From: Muraenolepis orangiensis
Lineage: Eukaryota > Chordata > Actinopteri > Gadiformes > Muraenolepididae
Direction: 5' to 3'
Length of the DNA stretch: 64,000 nucleotides
Assembly: GCA_027704905.1 (NCBI GenBank)
Contig: CM051005.1
Coordinates: 13,332,600 to 13,396,599, forward strand
Shown: one piece after another, positions 54,796 to 64,000 of the stretch
Layout of the letters: every line of letters starts with the position of its first letter
Position numbering within the stretch: the stretch's first letter is position 1
The notes under the pieces: model-generated
What the model was told of the DNA's origin: nothing
The model's input: only the letters and a program-made list of their open reading frames with translations
Database searches by the model: none
Made by a program: the position numbers and the translations under genes

Positions 54796-55600
54796 ATAAT
54801 GTCTTTCTACTATAGGCCTACGTCTCTTGAGATAACTTTTTTAATTTAGACATGCAAACAACAACAACAAACAACAAATGGTGAGGATTGAATCCTCTCT
54901 ATTGGTCACATACATGTAAACATACAGTGAAATGTGTTCTCTGCATTTAACCCATCCTAGTATTAGGAGCAGTGGGCAGCTATTCATATATACAGCGCCC
55001 GGGGAGCAGGTAGGGTTAGGGTGTCTTCCTCAAGGACACCTCGACAGTTTTTTGCTAGGAGGAGCCGGGGGATGCTTCTATTCTAGCAGGTGCATTGCTT
55101 GATGCAATAGCCTACTTGCAAGACATAGGCATATCCACATAATCCAAACATACTTTCATTGGGACATCAATTATGAATTTTCTAATAACATTTTCTTATC
55201 CATTTTTACCAGCTTCTAGCATGCTAGAAAAGCTTTGCTTGTTAGTGAGCAAGATATTGTTCTATTGTTATTTTATTTTAACTTATTGTAGTTTTACCTA
55301 AGCACTGGTTCTGTTCTTAGAGACTTGTTAGGAATGAAATGCACTTTTGACTTCTTACCTACCTTTGTTGAACTCACAATTGTAAGTCACTTTGGACAAA
55401 AGGCTAAATGGCTGTAATGTCATTTTCGCATGACAGGAGATGATAATGTAGCCTGCTTAAATACTAAAATAATGCCATAAAATAAATATATAAATATAGG
55501 CTATAAAATCATATAATAGTAGTATTTATTCATCAAGAAGGCGCTAAAACAGCCAGAGAAAAAAAGCAGCCCACTGCCACCAACGTGTGGTGGGTCGTAA

Positions 55601-57320
55601 AGTTACATAATGTTGTGCTGAATCCATTCATTCTTCACATAAACGACCAAATCAATTCATCGCTTTACTACTTGTGAAATGATCTCTTCAGTTGGGTCAG
55701 TGTCTACACGCAGCCAGCATGTGTCCACTATCGATACCCCACCTAAAACCACGTCTCTTCCCCTGTTTGGTACTCCATTCATAATTCTGGACCAGAGGGA
55801 GGAGGGGGTCCTGTGTGCGTGCACAGTGTGTCCATCTAACGCCATCACCTGATCACGTGGTACAGCAGAAGCAGGCGGTGGGCGTGTCCAAAAGCGTGTG
55901 GTTTCATTCATAACTACAGTCATTATTTGAAGCCCAAATTGAACTATGCAGTCTGGACAAGTCAGCGCGATTGCCCATGGACTACTTAAAATAAAGTCTA
56001 CACTCAGGTGAGTCAGTCGACTGCCCTATTTAAATTCGATTATAGATAGAGATTAGCATATATCTATATATATTTTATTTATAAATTATTATTATTTTAT
56101 AGATGATGTAAAGATCGACACAGATGTACACAGTGGCTATACATGTGTGCATTCAAACCACTGGGCGTACTATAAAGCGCGTGTAATTTGGTATGTGGCT
56201 CACAGGTCGCCAAGTTTGTCTCACGGCATTGAAATGGACGAGGCTACTTGTCTAAACTACGATTCGTCCTCTCGATTCCATTGACTGTTGTCTCCATGCC
56301 TCCCCCCCCTGACAGGCGTGTAAAGGACTGTGAGACGTGGGGCATTCCCGATCACCGGTGTACCGCGGGAGGGATGAGCGTCGCCAGCTGCAGCGAGTCG
56401 CTCTAGTCAGCATCCCGAGCCTGACCGAAGGGGGACGAGCTAGAAGGCTTTTTAAGTACCGGGGATATATATATAAAAGGCAAACATAGGTATCGGTAAT
56501 AATTATTTATTCATGGAATGGCCAACGTTTTTTTTTTCCATCTTTTGTCTTCGTGTAGCACTGCTGTCGACACCACACACAAGTATTGATATGAGCTGAA
56601 TGTCTGTGAGCGCGTGTGTCTTGTGACATGCATGGTGCGGTGTCTGGACGGAGAGAGCCGGGGAGGAGAGAGAGAGAGAGTGTGTGTGTGTGTGTGTGGG
56701 GGGGGGGGCAAACGAATTTAAAGATTCGTTTGGCTGTTCGGCTTCTCCGGGTCTGGTCCAGTTTGTATGCCTTCTTGTCGAAAATAGAATAGCATTTAAA
56801 TCATATTTGAAAGTGGTATACAAATGAATTTCCCCATCCGTATTAATGAATTGAAACAAACAAAAGCGCAAGGCAAATAGGGACTTGACTGCCAAAAATA
56901 ATAATACATGTGTGTGTTCCGTAACATTTGAGTAGTTGTTTTATGGCAACAACCCCAATCTCAATGTTGAGGTTCATTAAAAAAAAAATATATATATATA
57001 TATATCATATATAAAATAATACAAAAATGTGCAGTACAAAAATGTGTAAAGTGTAAAGATGTTTTGAAAATATTTTTGAAAAGTAGTGTCATATGAGCTC
57101 TGTTATCCTGACAGCCTGTGCCATGGGCACTGAATGCATGTGTTGAACAGCAACACTAGGCAGGATCTCACCACGCAGGATCTCTCACTCACACACACAC
57201 ACACACACGCCCCCCCCCCCCCGCTTCATGACAGCTCCAGTTGATCCGTCAGATCAGGGTTTTCCCATGGGTGATCTATACAATCAGCCCTGCTTTAACA
57301 TGCATTTTATGTGGCACGCC

Positions 57321-57353
<33 letters not shown>

Positions 57354-57645
57354 TGGGACCCGTACTTGCCTTATCGGAAGTGGTGTGTTTCTCAGCACAT
57401 ATTTACGTTCGGGTGCAGCTATGTACGGGTTATTACATAAAGTGTGACTCTCACATGGCGTGGTAATGCAAGACCCTGTTTATGAGTGTGTGTCAGGATT
57501 ACAGCTACGAAAATACATTGCACATTTATAGCATTGTATGGACCACAACACACATGCATTCATACACTTACACACACACTCAAGCACCATTCTCTCTGTC
57601 TATCTATCTTTCTATCCCTCTCTCTGTCTCTCAATACCATATATG

Positions 57646-57691
<46 letters not shown>

Positions 57692-57896
57692 GACAGAGAG
57701 AGAGATAGAGAGAGACATCAGAGTGCATCTTCATCTGTCTCAAGTCATAAAGGTGTCGAGGTAGAATCCAAAACACAAACTATATCTCTATCTGTGTCAG
57801 AAAACCCTCACGTTTAAATTGTCACCTGAGGGCCGTTATTATGGGAATCCCATGGTCTGACTGACAGTCCTCTCTCTCTCTCTCTCTCCCCCCCAG
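55601..57896 (+). other. Region upstream of CBARP coding sequence
   Basis: 56310-56450 is CpG-rich (cgatcaccggtgtaccgcggg, gcgtcgccagctgcagcg) and may hold the CBARP promoter or a noncoding exon; no clear donor was identified. 57509-57628 duplicates 54533-54650, and a (GA)n tract lies at 57647-57705. No coding gene is seen. Confidence 0.4.
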
Positions 57897-57920
57897 GCTG
57901 TACTTACACCGACCTGGACC

Positions 57921-58822
57921 ATGAGCAATGACTTGCCCCTGCTGACACGTCTGGCAGAGAACGCCACTGTAAGTACATACGTCTGTCGGTCCGCCCCGGG
58001 ATGTAAATGTATATATTATATAAGACACAGATCCCCTCCCCGGGCTCAACAAGTGAAACGATATGCAGGGAACAGCATCGCATCACCGCGCAAAACCATC
58101 TCCCGCTGAGCTTGTGAAAGGTGTGGAGTGACAGGGAGGAGTCTCACCATGCATCCGTCTCTCTGGGAGGGATTGTACCACCGGGATGTTAAAAGGGCTT
58201 TTTTTTGTGGTTATTTTCTCTTCGGGGGGCCTTCGTGAGGTTATAGGAAAATATGGCCTTGGTCTGCAGCGACCATTGTGGAATAATGGTGGTTCTGTAG
58301 GGCCAGGACTGCACTCCATAGGTTTGCCAGTGCTATGGCCTATGATATGTTGCAAAGCTGCTCCCCGAGGGTGGGCTGTGGCGCTGTTACCGGCCGGCTC
58401 AGCATGTACAACACAAAACAATCTCCTTCAGGGGAAGACTGTAACTGTGTTGGACATGCTCTGGCATGGCTAAGAGTGTGTATTGGTGTATACGTTTGCA
58501 CATATGAAGCTGTGTTCACTGACCTTTTTGCTACTGCTGCCGAGGTCACAGAGGGGAAGTCTGGAGGTCTCTGTGTTCTTGTGGGAATTTCCTTCATGGG
58601 AATGTTCCGGGTAAACACGCGCGCACACACACATACAGACACTCTTTCAGGGAATTATTGTGCACGTGATCGGACATGTGATCCAACGTCACGTTGAGGC
58701 TATGATCTGTGCCCTATTTGATGCTGAGCAATCTGCTCAGGGTAATCTATTCATAATAATAACCATTTGGTTTGCTTTGATGCAGGCTTCAAAAGCAATG
58801 GCTGAGAAAGAGAGAGAAATAA

Positions 58823-58858
<36 letters not shown>

Positions 58859-59154
58859 GAGTGAGAGACAAAGAGAGAGAGTGAGAGAGCTCTGCGGTGT
58901 GGATTTGTGCTTATGTACTTCTGCATTCTAATGACGTCATCACTCAGTCCTTATCTATTCTCTCACTCCTTCACTCTCTCTCTCTCCACCACTCGCTTCC
59001 CATTTCCATTTTTAGCTTACGAAGGCCTTGTTTCCCGCTCAATGATAAAAAAAAAGAAGGGAAATTGAATGAAGTGCTTCTCACTGGTGCTTCGATTAGC
59101 ATCACTCACTCACTTAGCCTAGACTGGGAATATACTGCAGTTTTGCATGCGCAA

Positions 59155-59210
<56 letters not shown>

Positions 59211-62200
59211 ACACACACATGTTGTTAACGAGTCACCATGCATTCGTCATTGTCACACGGATGAGACAGAGGGTTTAAAACACCTTCCTGTGTTGAGTGT
59301 TATTAAACACTGAGCCAGACACGCAGATGTACAGAAGCAAAGGATTTCTCATTTCAAAGGGAGAATATGGAATGAGTTCCAAGGCAGGATTCATACAGTG
59401 GCTTACAGGCTGGATTACATTCTTTGTCACGAAAAGCACAAGACATGCCGGCACCTGCCCATTCTGGCAGTGGGATTATATCATCACAAATGAATCCCGA
59501 CAATTACATTGTGAATTATCATTGATTGATAGAATATATGCCCAAACGGGGCATACAAGGGTCTGCAAATAGATGTTTGAGCACTTTATCTTCTGCAAAT
59601 GATTCCATTGTGTTTGCGGGACTCCATTGGGAATTTGGAGGGTTTTTGATTGTAGTTAGCAACACATCTACAGGAAGTACTTACTAAGCAGCTCAACAGC
59701 AGGTAGGAACAATGCCATACTAGGGCCATAATGGGTTGTCGGCTGCTCCAGCGCTCTGACCCCCGCCTGTTGGTTGCACTCTCAACAGGAAGTGTCCGTT
59801 CCTGCCGGTGGTTGGGTGGAGAACTATGTGCTCCTATTGGTCCTGCTGGGTGTGTTTGTCGGCGGGACACTGGTCCTGCTCTCTCTGCTGGTCCTCTTCT
59901 GCCACATCTGCTGCACGGGTGGCAGGCGTTACTCCAGGTAGGTGGACTCACCACCCCCCACCACTGTCACATCCCTTGCCCACAAACAGCAAGGCCATAC
60001 AGAGTTGAGTCACCCAGTTGAAGTGATCAGGGCGGCACAGGATTGGCGCCGTGATTAATATGGAAATTGACGCCACGCAGTGTGAAAACACAGCATTTCT
60101 ACTGCTGTGAGGAGTGTATGCCGACCAGGGGGAGCTGAGTCACTTCCCTTCATTCCTCTCTCTCTCTTTCTCCACAGAGCTAGTGACGACCCAGAGAAAA
60201 CCAACACCACCCTCTTGGAAGACTCCCAGCCAACTCAAGGTGAGGAACTGGTGCACCACCTAGCTGAGCTCACGTTTTTTTCCTTCCTCAAACCCTCTCT
60301 TGTCCGTCGTGGTGGCACGTTTGTACTTGTGCAACATCTCCGACTTCTTCCCAACGCAGAGATCACCATATGTCTGGACCAGTCGGATGAATTCTCGGCG
60401 GCCAGCTGCCAGGGCCTGGGGACGGAGCGCTTCGCCTCCACTTGCTCCACTGGCCGCCGGGTGTCTTTCAACGAGTCGGCGCTCTACGAACAAGAACGGA
60501 AGACGGAGGACAAAGGCCGCAGGTAGAGGCAGAGCTGTGGATCTCCTGGGCCCCTGTCCCTCTTAATAAGGGTTACAACACACTTCTATTGTAGGTGGCG
60601 CCACCCAGTGGCGTACCAATTTACCACGTGGGCAACACGCTTATGTATGTGGCTGGCAATCAAGGTTCCATTCCCACCCAAGGCCATATGCTTCATGCCA
60701 TTCCCTCTTAATTTTATTATCCATCTTCACTGTTTGGACCAGAAAAGCACAAAAGGCCCATCAAAATACAAAAACAGAAGTGTGTTCCTGAGAACAATAG
60801 TCTGAGACACTGTGTGTTGCTTTAAATCATACGTATATGTTCGTGAGGAAAGACAACAGTCTTAACACTCGACCAGGTAGAGGCTGGAGGGGGTCATGTT
60901 TAAACAAAACCCTTGTTTTATGTCGTGGCTAGGTACACGCTTACCGAGGGCGATTTCCACCATCTGAAGAAGGCCCGGCTCACCCACCTCCACCTGGCCC
61001 CCGCCCACACCGCCATGAAGATCCTCACCATCACCGAGTGTGAGTCGACGGAGAGCAGCGTCGTCAACATCAACGAGATGCCGGCGGCCAGACTGCCCCA
61101 CATCCCCTACCGGGTGAGCAGATCCCTGCCGGATACATGCCCCTAAGTCCCACGAAGGCAGAGCTATCATCATCATCGTCACATTCTCGTGTGAACGTTT
61201 TGATGAAGGGTGAAAATAGCCCACACCTAAACACATTGAATCCCCCTTTGTCATGGGATATTTGAACCAGACCGAGGTGCTTCGATGTGCCTACCTGCAG
61301 GCATCTTGCTGAATCTTGCTTAAGGGTTTAAGCAAGATTCAGCAAGATGCCTGCTAACGTCTAGAAATGTTACAAAACAAATTACACTTTTGTCCCACCC
61401 ATTACAAGCTTGCGTCAAATGCGATATAGCGCCCGGCTAACCTTTAACACAGTTAACCATGTTGCACAATCCAAAGTGAATAGGGAGAGTCGTTTTGAGT
61501 GTTTGAGCTAAACTCTCCAGTAGGGCTTTTTCACATAAAATATATATATATATATATATATAATATTCCCCCCCCCCCGTCTGTCTAGCCTCCTGAGAGA
61601 GGAGAGACCTTCGGCTGGGTGAGCCAGTCTCTCAGCGGGGGCCTGCCTGGGGACACCCACCACTCTGTCATCATGGAGCACGGCAACCGACGTGCAAAAC
61701 TCCAGCACACTCGCTCGCTGACGGTAAGTCTCGTCTGCGATGGAAAGCAATTCATGATTCAGCCGACATGAAATACATCACACTACAATGTTATCACTTT
61801 GTACTTTGTGCCCCTTACTTGTAATGTGGACTTTCACATTATGGATTTAGCTTTAACAAGTATACATAACAGCTGTTAAAAACAATAAATAAAAAGGGAA
61901 ATGCTATTAACTTGCATACAGGATTCATTAGGACTTATTGACTCATTGGGTGGTTGGATTCAAACCTATGGCGGACCTCTGTGGCTCCACTCTTGCACTC
62001 ATCCACCACCTATTCATCACACTGCTTCACCTTTCACCCACTTTGGCTAACGATGCGTTTTGACAGGTGGAGGCCATCGGAGATAGTGGAGAGGAAGATC
62101 ACGAAAGGGGAACAAAAGAGGAGAGGGAGGTGTCTCCGGCCCAGACCTCCGTTCTGCAGTTCTTCTCGAAGCTGCGGCGGCATGCCAGTCTGGAAGGGGC

Positions 62201-64000
62201 AGGTCCTTACTTCAGGAAGTGGAAATTTGACAGCAGCCATCGAGCAGCAAGCCTGGATGCCAAAGGTTAGCAGGGACTAGGGAGTCCTGTACGGTCAATT
62301 ACAAGTCACAGCATGTGTCTTCAAAACAATGGCATCCTCTGTCTTGACAAATGGTGGCACATTGAATTGAAAAACAACACAATGTTGCAGGTTAATGTTA
62401 ACATGCCATAACACGACTCCCTCTGTTAGGATCCCCGAAGAGGCGGCCCATCCAAAGACAACGAGCAGCCAGCGAGACTACTGATCACACGGAGGACTGG
62501 TCCTCTCGGAGTGGTGACTTCACCCCACCCCTCCCACTGCCTCACCTCCAGAGCGGCGGTCTGCAGTCGCTCTCTGCCGAGTCCCTAACACAGGCCTCAA
62601 CCCCGACCTCATCTTCAGCCATCCTCTACAGGTAAGGCCTACCCACTTTAGCTGTGTTGTCGGAACTGTTTCTAAGAGTTCTAACAGTAACCATGTTGTC
62701 TCTTTCTTCATCTTCATCAGGCTTGAGGTCGAGGCCAGGGCAGAGGTTGAGGTGGGAATCAACATCACAGGAAGCAACAAAGACTTACCCTTGACAAACA
62801 ACCACTATGCCCAGAGGCCGGAGCTGTGCACAGGTGAAGAGGCAGAGGCAGTTTCAGTGGTGGAAATAGAGACCGAGGTGGATTTTATGTTTGCCGCAGC
62901 CTCGAGAGGAAGAGAAGCAAGAGCACAACAAGCACCTGGAGACAATGACGTAGAAGAAGAAGACGACTTGTTCGAGGAACATGATGAATTCGGCATCCAG
63001 GGAAATATCGAGACTGCATCTCGGAGCAATACTGTCACTGGGTTCAACTCGAGATCAGACGTGGAGAATGATCAGACACTAGAGGCAGAGGAAGAAGCCG
63101 AGGAGGTTCTGGGAGCTGAGGCTCGGGGAAGGGCGGACTACGGTTCCTCTCATCCATTCCAGCATCACCAGGAAAGCACTGAGCTGCCATACTCCCTGTA
63201 CCGAGACATCTGGAGCTTGCGGGCTTCCCTGGAACAGTACGCCTCCTCTGACCAGAGCAGCACAGACCGGGATTCCATCCGCAGTGATGCCGACAGCATC
63301 TCCTCCCTAGGGGCAGCGGGAGCTCGCCCTGGTCTTGACAGCTGCCTGTCCCAGGACCTGGGCGATGAAATGGACGGAGAAGGAGAGGTGTTCGGCGGTG
63401 CTGCCCGAGGGACACTTAGCGGGGACGGTGATGCAGCAAGTGGGACAGGAGGCGATGGTGAGGCGGGGAACCGTAAGCTCCTTCAGATGGATAGTGGATA
63501 TGCCTCTATAGAGGCCCCGTCCAGAGCCACTGATGATCTGCGGCAGTTGGGGATGCCCGGAGGCTCTCGGGGCAAGACGGCATCGGAGAGGAGGTTCTTC
63601 TTCACCAGGAGGAAGGGCTCGGTGTGCGACAGCTTTGAGGCCAAGTTGTTCCAGGAGGAGCAGGAGGAAATGATAGATCCCACCGACGTGGACAAGAAGC
63701 TCATAGTGGCAGCTACAACTGGCAGCCAATCTCTCACCCTCAAACAACCGTGTCAACTTGGGAGGGTAACTTACAGCCAGAATCCTCTAGAGTCCCTTCA
63801 CCTGCAGTCCCAGCCTGCTTCTCTGCTGGTGAAACCACACCATCCCATCATTTCACAGCCATCTCCCACTCACCGGCCACGCCTCCGCCGCCGTGACTAC
63901 AGCATCGACGAGAAGACAGACGCCCTCTTCAGCGAGTTCCTCCGTCACGATCCACGCTTCGACCAGCAAGATTCGCCGCCACGTTCGAGGCATCGGTCCA
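57921..64000 (+). CDS. cbarp: CBARP (BARP), calcium-channel beta-subunit-associated regulatory protein, 3' end beyond window
   Basis: Exons: 57921-57968, 59789-59937, 60178-60239, 60360-60522, 60933-61113, 61589-61723, 62067-62265, 62430-62631 and 62721-64000, still open at the window edge. That gives 806 codons so far; the first coding exon begins at acceptor 57896/57897. CBARP binds CaV-beta subunits and dampens voltage-gated calcium channels and exocytosis. A short N-terminus with sequon N14-A-T is followed by one transmembrane helix (about 29-53) and a Cys-rich juxtamembrane stretch (FCHICC). Conserved cytoplasmic blocks match human: STGRRVSFNESAL, YTLTEGDFHHLKKARLTHLH, VLQFFSKLRRHASLEGA, YRDIWSLRASLE, LLQMDSGYASIE and RRDYSIDEKTDALFSEFLRH. 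An acidic insert in exon 9 makes it longer than human to this point. Confidence 0.93.
61297..61354. repeat. Perfect 27-bp inverted repeat, 4-nt loop
   Basis: Arms 61297-61323 and 61328-61354 are exact reverse complements around 'gggt', in CBARP intron 5. Confidence 0.9.

Larger units (their letters stand above)
49331..55600. other. CIRBP-CBARP spacer rich in repeats
   Basis: No gene is supported. Contents include an (AT)n tract at 50157-50290 and related dispersed repeats at 52385-52490, 52817-53107 and 53765-53885 (minus orientation). It also has a duplicated 120-bp unit at 54391-54512 and 54673-54795, and a SINE-related fragment at 54985-55072. Confidence 0.55.

Noticed and set aside
55657..55923. 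88-aa minus-strand frame upstream of CBARP
   Set aside because: It resembles no domain I know, has no supporting splice context, and lies in a repeat-rich spacer.

Overview
This is nuclear DNA from a bony fish. Genes have short exons with GT-AG introns, and the conceptual proteins match vertebrate families closely. Introns and spacers are loaded with (CA/GT)n, (AT)n and (GA)n tracts and small tRNA-derived repeats. The very high density of long CA/GT tracts would fit a codfish (gadiform), but that is a guess. Nothing here is bacterial, viral or plasmid-like.

Layout: SLC25A42 (minus, 4572-7274), a decayed partial duplicate of ARMC6 (8572-9795), a deleted hAT-like transposon (9796-11522), ARMC6 (minus, 12639-15203), MAU2 (plus, 15917-22037), GATAD2A (plus, coding 31829-39107), NDUFA13 (plus, 41845-43617), two unassigned coding-like exons (minus, 44738-45283), CIRBP (minus, 47304-48405 plus a 5' noncoding exon near 49.2 kb), a repeat-rich spacer, and CBARP (plus, from 57921, running off the right edge). 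I assembled seven gene models by hand. In each, exon phases join without a frame break; the five complete models give 323 aa (SLC25A42), 470 aa (ARMC6), 598 aa (MAU2), 799 aa (GATAD2A) and 144 aa (NDUFA13).

SLC25A42, ARMC6, MAU2, GATAD2A and NDUFA13 are neighbours on human 19p13.11. CIRBP and CBARP are neighbours on human 19p13.3. The window therefore joins two blocks that lie apart in human. The genes do not form one pathway: they cover mitochondrial CoA transport, cohesin loading, NuRD repression, complex I, cold-stress RNA binding and calcium-channel regulation.

I did not find a new biological system. The best leads are the tandem duplication with internal deletion of ARMC6 and its retained start exon, dinucleotide tracts lying flush against splice sites, two GC-AG introns, several perfect short-loop hairpins, an intronic reading frame with a PCNA-binding-like motif, and an unassigned two-exon coding tail downstream of CIRBP.
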